The notes under the pieces: generated by a model
Database searches by the model: none
What the model was told of the DNA's origin: nothing
Seen by the model: only the letters and a program-made list of their open reading frames with translations
Source: Bombyx mori
Taxonomy: Eukaryota > Arthropoda > Insecta > Lepidoptera > Bombycidae
Length of the DNA: 64,000 bases
Direction of reading: 5' to 3'
Assembly (NCBI RefSeq): GCF_030269925.1
Contig: NC_085129.1
Coordinates: 18,901,501-18,965,500 of the forward strand
Translations under genes and position numbers: made by a program
Part shown: positions 54,965 through 64,000 of the stretch, in pieces
How the letters are laid out: the number at the start of each line of letters is the position of its first letter
Numbering within the stretch: the first letter of the stretch is position 1

Positions 54965-55030
54965 TCTTACCAGCTGTAACGTGGTTGGAATAGCCCTAAG
55001 CTACCAGCAAATAGGTAGATAAAAAAAAGA
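54965..55030 (+). repeat. LINE-like 3' end, family A, short
   Basis: GTGGTTGGAATAGCCCTAAG and CCAGCAAATAGGTAGATAAA. Confidence 0.65.
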
Positions 55031-55057
55031 AAGTATATTGTATTAATTGATGCTTTT

Positions 55058-55190
55058 CATTATTGTATTGCTTAGGTTGGTGGACGAGTCCCACCTGATG
55101 TTAAATGGTTACCGGAGTCCATAGACATCTACAACGTAAATGCCGCCACCCACCTTGAGATATTAGTTCTAAGGTTTCAGTATAGTTATG
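55058..55190 (-). repeat. Bm1 SINE, 3' part
   Basis: ATTGCTTAGGTTGGTGGACG to AAGGTTTCAGTATAGTTAT; short deletion near the start. Confidence 0.88.
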
Positions 55191-55609
55191 TGCGAATATC
55201 AGCAGCTTTGAAAGAACGTTAATAATTATATTTCAATCTTCTTTAAAGTCTTGTGAACTGAGAATATCTATATTCTAAGGAAAGAAGACCTAGGAAGTGG
55301 GCGTGGCCTGCTGACGTAAGACAGCAGCGACTTCAGACTGATCGAAGTTGAAGAGGGGAGTTGAGAACACCACTAACATATTGCCTCGTTCACGGCCTCT
55401 TTCTGATCTCGGCACCAGGGATAGACGGACGTTGTACATTCGCGTGTCAACTTAGTTACCCACATTTTGTAATTAGTATTTAAAATCAAGAATTGTTGAA
55501 AATTGTATTTTGTATCGTTCTGATTATATATTTTTTTATATTTTGAGTCGTGATTTCTAATTATATATATAAAAACGTAGCATCATACGTTTGATCTGTC
55601 CACAGTTTG
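55191..55609. other. Spacer, partly GC-richer
   Basis: 55290-55460 is GC-richer (GTGGGCGTGGCCTGCTGACG) and could be a worn LTR, but no TSD or paired termini were found. Confidence 0.35.
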
Positions 55610-55925
55610 TCAGCGAAATGTTTAATATTATTTGCTTAGAGTTTCTTCAGGCTTAAATATTATGTATTAATGGTCGATCATCTGTGAAAGTTTGTTTACT
55701 GTTTCTACAGGCTTAAATATATTGTAACAACGGTGGCTTATTGACTGTTTAGCATCTGTGACACGTACATGTGTGAAAATAAAACAGAGCCGCTAGACGT
55801 GGCTTCTAAAGACCTCTCCAAGAAGTCCACTGAAAAAGTACCTAAAAATAACCTCCATTTTGAGCTGAGACGAGACAAAGACAAAATTTCGTCCCGCAAC
55901 GAACGAAGCTTAATGTAGAACCTAG
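55610..55925 (+). mobile_element. Unit C-related sequence, copy 3, diverged
   Basis: Shares TTTCTTCAGGCTTAAAT, AACGGTGGCTTATTGACTG and the short frame (MCENKTEPLDVASKDLSKKS) with the two C units. Here the frame continues to KNNLHFELRRDKDK and a stop at 55916-55918. It lacks the ATTTCAT-rich 3' part and the poly(A). This suggests that the C units are shortened versions of a longer coding element. Confidence 0.55.
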
Positions 55926-56176
55926 TACAGACTTCAGTTCTTTCAATGGCAAACAAAATAAAATTTAACGTTAATTTAAATCTGTACGAGAGAAAATAAA
56001 TAAATATTATTATAAGTCGGCGCACCGTCACTATTTAGTTAACTAAAAATAGATAAAGACGACTGTTCGCATGTCAAAAACCGTTTATGACGGTATTCAA
56101 GAGAATAATTACTGACTAAGCTACCCCCACTTTCAACTACAATTACGAGTGACTATTGCCGTAGGTACTCGCCTAC

Positions 56177-56212
56177 ACAAGGACAGGTAGGTACTCGCCT
56201 ACCTGTCCTTGT
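56177..56212. repeat. Perfect 15-bp inverted repeat, 6-base loop
   Basis: Arms ACAAGGACAGGTAGG (56177-56191) and CCTACCTGTCCTTGT (56198-56212) around TACTCG. GTAGGTACTCGCCTAC also occurs just upstream at 56161-56176. Confidence 0.95.
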
Positions 56213-56834
56213 GAAACTGGAGAGGCCTCCGGGACACCAGTAATCCCTCAATTATAAAAAAAGCATGAAAAATTCAGACCCGAGCAGCCGAACCGAGCGG
56301 AGCTCTCTGCTGATAACATTGTACACTTGAAATGTAATAAATGAAATTCATTGGAAAAGTGAGTCTTAATTACGGTCACTATGGAACACAATGACAATGA
56401 TGAAGAAAATAGTGTAAGCAACACTGACGTCATCGTTTTAAAATACCATGGACTCAGCCTGTCCGTCTATATTATTATTATTATTTCTCTCCATAGATTT
56501 TTTCATAAAACAGAATATACAAAAGATTATAATGTATGGTCTGATACATTCGTTTTTCCAGTTGGGAAAATGGAGGTACTAATATACAATATGTTAGGTA
56601 TTTATAAGTACATAATACAAGTTCCGAAGATATCACATTAAATATCACATAAATTATAATAAAGTCTGCTGTCGTGTAGGCTTAGTTGCTACGCATATCC
56701 GATGATGTTGATCGTATTCTATTAAATCTCGATAAATATGTTTAAAACTAATCTAATTACTTCTGGAAATAGATAATAGTATCTCAGATATAATTAACTG
56801 AATTTATTTTAACTTAATAATAATTTTAAATAAT
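56213..56834. other. Spacer
   Basis: No gene recognised. The 86-codon frame at 56381-56641 has a hydrophobic run but no family resemblance or supporting signals. Confidence 0.4.
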
Positions 56835-57072
56835 TGTTCAATTGACTCGGTTGACTTCACTCTTCTAGTGACGTCGATCGCACCACCATTCCGTTGTGGT
56901 GGGGCGATCAGACAATATATATTCAAGCACACCGAGGTAGCATTCATTCTCGACAGAGAGTTGAAAGTGTAAGCACGATCACTGTAAATTACTCTGTAAG
57001 TGAAAAAGTGGAAATAAATACAAGCTGTTTGTGTAAAGTGACGCATTATTGAATTCCTGCTGACCTAAGCCC
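56835..57072. mobile_element. Possible LTR-like insertion
   Basis: About 238 bp starting TGTTCAATTGACTCGG, with ATATATATTCAAGC and GGAAATAAATACAAGC (possible promoter and polyadenylation signals). The AT-rich word TTTAAATAAT lies on both sides. The right end does not finish in CA, so the call is weak. Confidence 0.3.
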
Positions 57073-57082
57073 TTTAAATAAT

Positions 57083-57717
57083 AGTATCTACGTCACAATA
57101 AAACCGAAGTAAAGTATTATATTTTTTGTCACGTTCACACACAGCACTTGCTTTAGGAATTGTACCATAAAATCATTAGTTGGCACAACGCGTGAGACAC
57201 AAAATTTGTATCTATGTTCCTATCCGACGACAATTTGTAAATCATGACACGTGTTTGTGTAAATATGCTCTCATTACGGCGACTCGTTAGGGGAGAGCTG
57301 GAGTATTCGCTGTTCAGTGACTTAAGACATGAGAGGCAGCGATTTGAGTTTTCCTAACTAGCGTAGATAAGGAAACCATTCTAAAACTGTGTAGGTAGTG
57401 ACTTAGTATGTAATACATTCGAATGCATTATAGTGAAAATAAGGTCTTTTGAGCTTTATTCTTTATCAAAGCTGATTGTAGATACAATCTAGTTAAAGCG
57501 GTAAATATTTCTAACCAAAAAATATAAAAACCCATTTTATGGAAGAGCCATTATTAATTACTTGTTGAAGAGTGTATGGTAGTCCACGTGGATTAAGATA
57601 GCCATTCCGCCTAGCTCTGCCACGAAGATCCAATTTAAAAGCGGGGTATTTTTTCTGCTTGCTCTAACACAGCATTTAGACTGTGAAAAACATGTACTAA
57701 AGTAATGTCATCAGACG
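57083..57717. other. Spacer
   Basis: Nothing recognised. Confidence 0.4.
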
Positions 57718-57787
57718 CCAAGTACTACTATTGGTAGGGCGTAATGGCAGCCCAAACTAGTAGATACCACTACTTATTTCTGCCGTG

Positions 57788-58125
57788 AAGTTTATTTTTT
57801 ATTGCCCTTGTAGGCAGACCTGCAAACGGTCCACCTGATGGTGAGTGGTTACCGTCACCCATGCACTTTAGCAATGCCAGGGGCAGAGCCAAGCCGCTGC
57901 TTACTGCATAATACTCTTCGCAAGCCTCGTTTGAAGAAGGACATGTCATAGCACTCGGGAAACACCGTGGAGAGGAGCTCATTCCATAGCCGGATGGTAC
58001 GTGGCAAAAAATACGTCTGGAAATGCACCGTGGATGAACGCAGTAGGTCCAAGTATTATGGATGAACTCTACTCCGGTGGCGGGTGGTGCGATAGTAAAA
58101 AAGGAATAATTCCTCAGAGCACTCC
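57788..58125 (-). mobile_element. Jockey-like LINE 3' end nested in Bm1
   Basis: The longest 3' copy (about 340 bp). The minus strand encodes LRSSTVHFQTYFLPRTIRLW, FPECYDMSFFKRG and QRLGSAPGIAKVHG, then the 3' UTR with CACCTGATGGTGAGTG. 5' truncated; no enzyme domains. Confidence 0.88.
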
Positions 58126-58236
58126 CCTAAGCAGTAATGCGTTTCGGCATGAAGGGTGAAACGGTACTGTAAAAACGGGAACTTAGAACTCATGTCTCAA
58201 GGTGGGTGGCAGTATTTATGTTGTTTACGTCTATGG

Positions 58237-58511
58237 CAGCGGTTGGGGAACTTTTTAATTATTATTTATATATTATTTAATTATATTACCCCATGGCGAA
58301 GAACAAAAAAAAACGAAATCGCTTCTTTTTAGCATCTTTCATATTATAGCCCCCATGATAATTTTGAAAAGAAAACAATAACTAAAAATTTAACGATACT
58401 AAAGAAGTTTCACTTCAATATATACTTTTTACTCACAAAAGTTTCATTTTTACCCCGCAAAATTTCATTTTACCTCATTTGGGGTAATTTACCCCGGTTC
58501 CCCGACCGCTC
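58237..58511. mobile_element. hAT-type MITE with 8-bp TSD, nested in Bm1
   Basis: 275 bp with terminal inverted repeats CAGCGGTTGGGGAAC (58237-58251) and GTTCCCCGACCGCTC (58497-58511). GTCTATGG at 58229-58236 and 58512-58519 is an 8-bp TSD, and the Bm1 consensus has the word once. CAG start, short TIRs and 8-bp TSD fit hAT. The interior is AT-rich and non-coding. Confidence 0.88.
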
Positions 58512-58811
58512 GTCTATGGGTTCCGGTAACTACTTAACACCAGATGGTCTGAGAGCTCATCCACTCATACTAATAAATTTACCAAAAAGCTTAAGAAAAT
58601 GCTTACTTTTTTCTATAAAAACGCTATTTCTCATAACTTGTACCGAGCCGGTTCTGAGTTGACGCAATGACGAAATTTCGCTCAACACCGAATCACATAT
58701 TTAAACGAGATTGCGTCGCAGCCTATGAGTAGGCGGTAAATTAAATTTTCAGATCTCAAGCAATCTTAATATGGGCATTATTATCATTATTAAAATTATT
58801 AATCATTATTA

Positions 58812-59003
58812 ATAGGTGAAGCAAAAACTTTGTATCCCTTTTTAAGAAAAATGCGCGGACGGAGGAGTATATTAATAAAATTTCCCACACTTATAGAGAA
58901 TATAGAGGAGTGCAGAATGCTAGTCTTTTTATAATTATTATGCATAAAAAATACATTAAATCAATAAAGAAATATTACACACACTACCATGTATTTGACA
59001 CAA
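58812..59003 (+). mobile_element. Helitron fragment, family H3
   Basis: GTGAAGCAAAAACTTTGTAT, ACACTTATAGAGAATATAGA; plus orientation. The TC start is changed, and the 3' part is lost where the Bm1 pieces begin. Confidence 0.72.
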
Positions 59004-59017
59004 CACATGGGATTTTT

Positions 59018-59205
59018 TTTACTGGGGTTAGGACGTCTTGTGAGTCCTTCAAACCGAAATGCATTACTGCTTCACGGCAGGAATAGGCAGGGTGATGGTA
59101 CCAACCCATGCAGACTCAACAACGCGTCCTACCAAAAGTTTTACAAATTTTAATTTTGCAAGTTTGATTTTTATTACACGACGTTATTCCTTCACCGTGA
59201 AAATA
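59018..59205. repeat. Bm1 SINE, rearranged
   Basis: A plus-strand piece (TTACTGGGGTTAGGACGTCT to GTGAGTCC) is joined directly to a minus-strand piece (TTCAAACCGAAATGCATTAC to TATTCCTTCACCGTG, body and linker). The two overlap in Bm1 coordinates, so part of the body occurs in both orientations. Confidence 0.82.
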
Positions 59206-59721
59206 AATTTAATGACTTCTAGTAGTAAAATAAAAACATATCTATCTATTTATTATTCACGCTAACACAAAAAAAAACACGAATTAGTTCAGCAACTATT
59301 TACAATCACTTAGAAAACACTTGCAGGCAAGCGGACGTTGATGGATAAAAATTACTTCCTCAGGCGAACGATGTATTTTAAGCCTGTCTTCGGGGCATAT
59401 TAAGGAGAAATTATTTCATTTTATATTTACTGTCATGCCTATTTCTGTTGCCAAGCTATTAAAATGTAAATAATAGATTAAAACCATTTTTTTATTATCT
59501 ATTTATGTAGACCTCACACGATTTTTGAAAGTGATTTTTTGCATGTGATAAAGGAGTTGTTTACGAAGAAAAAGTACAAGTAACAAAAGTTTGTTGTCCG
59601 TTTTCTCAAAATTAACAAATTGTATCATATCCCCTTCATCCACTCATGTCTTCAATCGTTCTAGACAGAGAAAGCGACGCTCTTTCCATTTCAACGACGT
59701 GTCTTTATTCATTAGTAACCC
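59206..59721. other. AT-rich spacer
   Basis: Nothing recognised. Confidence 0.45.
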
Positions 59722-59922
59722 ACAGACACAGTCCACTGAGTTTCTCGCCGGATCTCCTCAGTGGGTCGCGTTTCCGATCTGATGGTAGATTCTGCGTAGC
59801 ATCACTCTTGCTAGGGCCAGTGTTAGCAACACCTCCGCTTTGAGCCCCGAGAGTTCACCACGGAGCAACGCTGAAATAGCCTCTCAAAGCTATCAGCATA
59901 GGTAGGGGAAAAAAAAACTTTA
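59722..59922 (+). repeat. LINE-like 3' end, family A
   Basis: CAGACACAGTCCACTGAG, CTCAGTGGGTCGCGTTTCCG, GCTAGGGCCAGTGTTAGCAA, GCATAGGTAGGGGAAAAAAA. Shows the A tail, and so the orientation of the family. Confidence 0.85.
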
Positions 59923-60505
59923 GTCCCTGCAGTAGCACGACCGCTTTCAAGCTCGTATATCAACCCCTTTAACCCAAGTTACCCAACCCGAGTATTCAGT
60001 ATTCATGCGGAAAAAAGTTAATATCCTCAAAACTCAATCAAAAAGACACGCCCTGTAGCCTGTAGTTGGTCTCCGCAATCTATTTACGACCGCGATGTTC
60101 GTTTTTGACATCCAAGACAGGTCAGGTAAAAATTGTGGGTATATTTATATTTTTTAGCGCGGAGAAAATTCACGTTCGTCCTATTGACTTGGGTGTAGCG
60201 ATATATCAAACCGAACGTGTTTGGCAAGAGCCGAAATCGCGCTAACAATATTCCCGATGCAAAGAACAACACATATTTTTAGAATCTAATATGGGTCATT
60301 GGTTTTTTTATTCACAATTACTGTAGGCTTTTCTTTTTCCCTAATATCTTATTTTAAAAAAATATTAGGTCCGCTTTCTAAGCATTTTATGAGTGGGTCG
60401 TCTAATGGAGGAAGGAATAGGGAGAACAGTGGTGGAACTACCCGTACGACTTCTTATGCGTCTTAGCACTAGCGATTATGAAAATTTGTAAAACTATATT
60501 ATATA
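59923..60505. other. Spacer
   Basis: No gene recognised. Confidence 0.4.
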
Positions 60506-60658
60506 CTAGTGGACCCGCAGTAGTCGAAATTCGACTATAATAATTAATTTAAATTGAGTTAAGCTTCTATAATCACAGATTTCGCCAAGACTACACTAAT
60601 AATAAAAAACAATACTTAAGTTTAAATTATTAACCTATTCTCAATTTGACCACAGACT
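60506..60658 (-). mobile_element. Helitron 3' part, family H3
   Basis: CTAGTGGACCCGCAGTAGTC on the plus strand is the complement of the H3 3' hairpin end. It matches 21.2 kb to about CAATTTGACCACAGAC, where the LINE begins. The LINE insertion probably removed or displaced the 5' part. Confidence 0.75.
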
Positions 60659-60659
60659 A

Positions 60660-61145
60660 TTTGCTTGGTTGGGGGTTGATGCTTCCCGCTTCCGTAGGTT
60701 TAACCCGCGATTCCCTACAAGTAACCCCTGGGTGGTGCTAAACGGGAGCCGAAAACACAATCGGTGGTAGGACCTAGTCCGACTGGCTGGCGACCACCCT
60801 CCAACTAGAGTCTGCCGCCAAATAGCCTAGCTGTGTTCCGGCATGTGGGTTGGAGAGCCAGTTCTATTCCTTTCCTTTCCTCCTCCTTGTTGGGGGTGAA
60901 TCTTGGTGATACTTGGAACATGCAGAGCAAACGTGCGCGCAAGTCCGCGGGGCGTGGGTTGCTGACGGGGGTATAGGGAGACCCAGTGAAACGGTGCCTG
61001 CCGCCGCCCGCCGGTCAGTAGGGGACCTGAACCTGGGTGTCACAACTAAACTCCGCCCCAGGAAGCTGTCCCGCCAACCGGTGTAAAATCCTGTCATGCG
61101 GTCGTCGTGCCGGAGTCGGAGACCGGAGTGGATCCCGGCGATCGT
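60660..61145 (+). mobile_element. LINE 5' region with ORF1 remnant
   Basis: GC-rich sequence starting near TTTGCTTGGTTGGGGG. It holds the 5' UTR of the LINE and, from the ATG at 60920, the start of a basic ORF1 (MQSKRARKSAGRGLLTGV, stop at 60974-60976). Reading can be continued in another frame to the stop at about 61083 (SETVPAAARRSVGDLNLG), so a single-base loss has broken it. In Jockey-type elements ORF1 encodes a nucleic-acid-binding Gag-like protein of several hundred residues, usually with CCHC knuckles. Here there are under 60 codons and no knuckles, so most of ORF1 is missing. Confidence 0.7.
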
Positions 61146-64000
61146 ATGCAGGGTGGACTGGGGGCCCTTCCATGCCCTGCGTCAGCTTCTCGCGCACCCC
61201 CGGATCGAGTGTTCATTGTGCCCTGCGCTTTATTCAGGTATTGCCTTGATCTCACCTCTAGCATCCTACCTCTCCAAATCCTTACTCTCCAACTAAAATT
61301 ATCTATCATGAAAGTCGACAAAAGAAAAAGAGTTTTTTCGGCGGATCCCCATTCCACGTTTAATGTGGATTTCAGCAATGTCAGGGGCCTACACAGTAAC
61401 CTTGACGCCGTACATCACCACCTTGAGACGGCGCAGCCTGCCCTCTTTTTCCTGACTGAGACGCAGATATCTGCCCCGGATGATACGTCGTACCTCGGAT
61501 ACCCCGGCTACGCATTGGAGCACACCTTCCTGCGTAAAGCCGGGGTGTGCGTGTTTATCCGGGAAGATGTCTGCTGTCGTCGGCTTCGGGGCCTCGAGCA
61601 ACGGGACCTGTCCCTCTTGTGGCTACGCGTGGACTATGGGGGCTGTACCCGAGTCTACGCTTGCCTGTACAGGTCTCACAGCAGTGATGCGGGGTCAGCT
61701 CTGTTTGAGCATGTACAAGAGGGGACTGACCGCGTGCTTGAGCAGTACCCATCTGCGGAGGTGGTGGTCCTTGGTGACTTTAACGCTCATCACCAGGAGT
61801 GGTTGGGGTCCAGAACCACTGACCTCCCGGGTCGGGCTGCCTACGATTTCGCCTTGTCCTACGGCCTCTCTCAACTGGTGACACAGCCCACCCGTGTCCC
61901 AGACATTGAGGGGCACGAGCCTTCTTTGTTGGACCTTCTGCTGACCACTCACCCAGCTGGATACAGTGTGGTGGTCGACGCTCCACTCGGATCGTCTGAT
62001 CACTGCCTTATCCGTGCTGCCATACCACTCTCTCGTCCTAGTCGTCGAACGACGACCGGGTTTCGAAGAGTTTGGCGGTACAGGTCAGCAGACTGGGATG
62101 GAATGCGTGAATTTTACGCATCCTACCCATGGGGGCGGCTCTGCTTTTCCTCCGATGATCCTGACGTCTGTGCGGACCGACTTAAAGACGTGGTGCTTCA
62201 GGGAATGGAATTATTCATTCCTTCTTCTGAGGTGCCCGTTGGGGGTCGCAGCAAACCCTGGTATAATAAAGCCAGTAGGGATGCTGCACGCCTCAAGCGG
62301 TCTGCATACGTGGCATTTAATGTTGCTAGGAGATGCCGGGATCCTGATATCTCGGAGAAAAGGCGGAAATTTAACGCCGCCTCTAGGTCCTATAAGAAGG
62401 CTATTGCCAAGGCGAAGTCGGAGCACGTTGCCAGAATTGGCGAGCGACTGAATAGCTATCCCTCTGGGAGCCGTGCTTTCTGGTCGCTGGCTAAGGCTGC
62501 AGAAGGTAACTTCTGCAGGTCTAGCCTTCCACCACTGCGTAAGTCCAATGACAGTCTGGCTCATAGTGCGAAGGAGAAGGCTGACCTTCTGGTCAAGCTC
62601 TTTGCCTCATACTCGACTTTGGATGACGGAGGAGCCACGCCGCCCAACATCTCCCGGTGTGACAGCTCCATGCCTGAGATTCGCATCACACAGCGTGCGG
62701 TCAGACAGGAGCTTCGGTTTCTTGATGTCCATAAGTCGAGTGGGCCAGATTGCATCCCCGCAGTGGTTCTAAAAACATGCGCCCCTGAGTTGACACCCGC
62801 GCTAACGCGTCTATATCGCCTCTCGTACAATACCAACAGGGTTCCGTCTTCATGGAAGACTGCTCATGTCCACCCTATCCCCAAAAAGGGTGACCGGTCG
62901 GACCCCTCGAATTACAGACCTATCGCGATAACTTCCTTGCTTTCCAAGGTGATGGAGCGAATCATAAACATCCAACTTCTTAAGTATCTTGAGGATCGCC
63001 AGCTGATCAGTGACCGGCAGTACGGTTTCCGTCATGGTCGCTCAGCTGGCGATCTTCTTGTATACCTCACACATAAATGGGCTGAAGCCTTGGAAAGCAA
63101 GGGCGAGGCTCTCGCTGTGAGCCTTGATATCGCGAAGGCCTTCGACAGGGTCTGGCATAGGGCACTTCTATCGAAGCTTCCAGCATACGGGATCCCTGAG
63201 GGACTCTGCAAGTGGATCGCTAGCTTTTTGGATGGACGGAGCATCACAGTTGTCGTCGACGGCTGCTGCTCCGATACCATGACCATCAACGCTGGTGTTC
63301 CACAAGGTTCGGTGCTCTCCCCCACGCTTTTCATACTGCATATCAATGACATGCTGTCTATTGATGGCATGCATTGCTATGCGGATGATGGCACGGGGGA
63401 TGCGCGATATATCGGCCATCAGAGTCTCTCTCGAAGCGTTGTACACGAGAGGCGATTAAAACTTGTGTCTGAAGTGGAGAACTCTCTGGGGCGGGTCTCC
63501 AAGTGGGGTGAACTGAATTCAGTTCAGTTTAACCCATTGAAGACACAGGTTTGCGCGTTCACTGCGAAGAAGGACCCTTTTGTCATGGCGCCGGAATTCC
63601 AAGGAGTATCCCTGCAGCTTTCCGCGAGTATCGGGATTCTGGGGGTCGATATTTCGAGCGATGTCCAGTTTCGGAGTCATTTGGAAGGTAAAGCCAAATT
63701 GGCCTCTAAAATGTTGGGAGTTCTCAACAGAGCGAAGCGGTATTTCACGCCTGGACAGAGACTTGCGCTTTATAAGGCGCAGGTCCGACCTCGCGTGGAG
63801 TACTGCTCTCACCTCTGGGCCGGGGCTCCCAAATACCAGCTACTTCCATTTGACTCCATACAGAAACGGGCTGTTCGGATGGTCGATAGTCCTGCTCTCG
63901 CGGATCGCTTGGAACCTTTGGGTCTACGGAGGGACTTCGGTTCTCTCTGTGTTTTATACCGCATGGTCCATGGGGAATGCTCTGAGGAATTATTCGAGAT
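61146..64000 (+). CDS. Jockey-like LINE endonuclease/reverse transcriptase (ORF2), runs off window
   Basis: The frame is open from 61050 to the window end with no stop or shift. The first in-frame Met is at 61146 and the next at 61308; the later one may be the real start because coding-like sequence becomes clear there. Numbering from 61146: an APE-type endonuclease with SNVRG (N78), TET (E105), GDFN (210-213) and SSDH (D285, H286), then a reverse transcriptase with YRPI (590-593), YGFR (626), LDIAKAFD (D661), GVPQGS (717 on) and YADD (745-748). The catalytic residues expected for both domains are present. The protein would nick target DNA and copy its own RNA at the nick. About 950 residues are visible and the C-terminus lies beyond the window. 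Base composition is much richer in GC than the spacer. Similar Bombyx proteins are annotated as mobile element jockey. Intactness suggests a young copy; the damaged ORF1 argues against full autonomy. Confidence 0.92.
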   Translation, partial: MQGGLGALPCPASASRAPPDRVFIVPCALFRYCLDLTSSILPLQILTLQLKLSIMKVDKRKRVFSADPHSTFNVDFSNVRGLHSNLDAVHHHLETAQPALFFLTETQISAPDDTSYLGYPGYALEHTFLRKAGVCVFIREDVCCRRLRGLEQRDLSLLWLRVDYGGCTRVYACLYRSHSSDAGSALFEHVQEGTDRVLEQYPSAEVVVLGDFNAHHQEWLGSRTTDLPGRAAYDFALSYGLSQLVTQPTRVPDIEGHEPSLLDLLLTTHPAGYSVVVDAPLGSSDHCLIRAAIPLSRPSRRTTTGFRRVWRYRSADWDGMREFYASYPWGRLCFSSDDPDVCADRLKDVVLQGMELFIPSSEVPVGGRSKPWYNKASRDAARLKRSAYVAFNVARRCRDPDISEKRRKFNAASRSYKKAIAKAKSEHVARIGERLNSYPSGSRAFWSLAKAAEGNFCRSSLPPLRKSNDSLAHSAKEKADLLVKLFASYSTLDDGGATPPNISRCDSSMPEIRITQRAVRQELRFLDVHKSSGPDCIPAVVLKTCAPELTPALTRLYRLSYNTNRVPSSWKTAHVHPIPKKGDRSDPSNYRPIAITSLLSKVMERIINIQLLKYLEDRQLISDRQYGFRHGRSAGDLLVYLTHKWAEALESKGEALAVSLDIAKAFDRVWHRALLSKLPAYGIPEGLCKWIASFLDGRSITVVVDGCCSDTMTINAGVPQGSVLSPTLFILHINDMLSIDGMHCYADDGTGDARYIGHQSLSRSVVHERRLKLVSEVENSLGRVSKWGELNSVQFNPLKTQVCAFTAKKDPFVMAPEFQGVSLQLSASIGILGVDISSDVQFRSHLEGKAKLASKMLGVLNRAKRYFTPGQRLALYKAQVRPRVEYCSHLWAGAPKYQLLPFDSIQKRAVRMVDSPALADRLEPLGLRRDFGSLCVLYRMVHGECSEELFE

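Larger units (their letters stand above)
57718..58580 (+). repeat. Bm1 SINE split twice
   Basis: ACTATTGGTAGGGCG to TTTCTGCCGTGAAG, then a LINE end (minus), then AAGCAGTAATGCGTTTCGGC to ACGTCTATGG, then a MITE, then GTTCCGGTAACTACTTAACA to CCACTCATAC. The three Bm1 pieces are in order and nearly complete. Confidence 0.92.

Noticed and set aside
56381..56641. 86-codon frame with an acidic start and hydrophobic middle
   Set aside because: No homology that I recognise and no splice or promoter context; the length is compatible with chance in AT-rich DNA.
56856..57110. TGACGT...ACGTCA as paired LTR or TIR termini
   Set aside because: No matching flanking duplication was found, and TGACGTCG is itself near-palindromic.
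61037..63812. Many overlapping frames of 60-160 codons on both strands
   Set aside because: They are shadows of the single open LINE frame (61146 to the end), which carries all the recognisable endonuclease and reverse-transcriptase motifs.

Overview
The window looks like intergenic or deep intronic DNA from a lepidopteran, almost certainly a silkworm (Bombyx). The main evidence is about forty copies or pieces of the silkworm SINE Bm1, recognisable by its tRNA-like head, its GTGGTAGGACCTCTTGTGAG body and its tail CTAAGCAATAAAA. Further support comes from AT-rich spacer DNA and Helitron, RTE-like and Jockey-like elements of kinds I know from moth genomes. I found no host protein-coding gene, functional tRNA, rRNA or CRISPR array. 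Every long open frame I can explain comes from a transposable element.

Layout. 0-10 kb: Bm1 copies, a second tRNA-derived SINE, RTE-like insertions with clear target-site duplications (TSDs), and two Helitrons. 10-20 kb: an unrecognised coding-like stretch, a broken LINE reverse transcriptase (12.5-13.5 kb, minus), RTE C-terminal fragments (13.7-15.3 kb), and an LTR containing a LINE fragment (18.5-19.3 kb). 20-32 kb: Helitrons, a solo LTR inside a LINE-like 3' end, a retroposed unit repeated at 52.8 kb, and many Bm1 copies, some split by other insertions. 32-44 kb: mostly AT-rich spacer with a tail-to-tail Bm1 pair, a Helitron cut cleanly into a Bm1, and LINE fragments. 44-52 kb: two sister LINE insertions with long TSDs, two more solo LTRs, Helitrons and a rearranged Bm1. 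52-60.5 kb: the second copy of the retroposed unit, perfect hairpins, and a Bm1 split by both a LINE 3' end and a hAT-type MITE. 60.66 kb to the end: the 5' part of a Jockey-like LINE whose endonuclease/reverse-transcriptase frame stays open to the window edge.

How the parts relate. The nine or more short 3' ends scattered through the window carry the C-terminal coding signature (RTIRLWNELP, FPERYDMSFFKRG) that I associate with the LINE family at the right end, so they are probably its 5'-truncated copies. Bm1, the second SINE and the deleted units are non-autonomous and would depend on LINE enzymes. Helitrons and the MITE would depend on transposases encoded elsewhere. Because Bm1 has a known consensus, elements inserted into it show their exact junctions; this gives the strongest evidence here (Helitron A|TC...CTAG|T; MITE with 8-bp TSD). 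Boundaries of diverged repeats are good to about 10-20 bases. Gaps under about 300 bases that are not listed showed me nothing.
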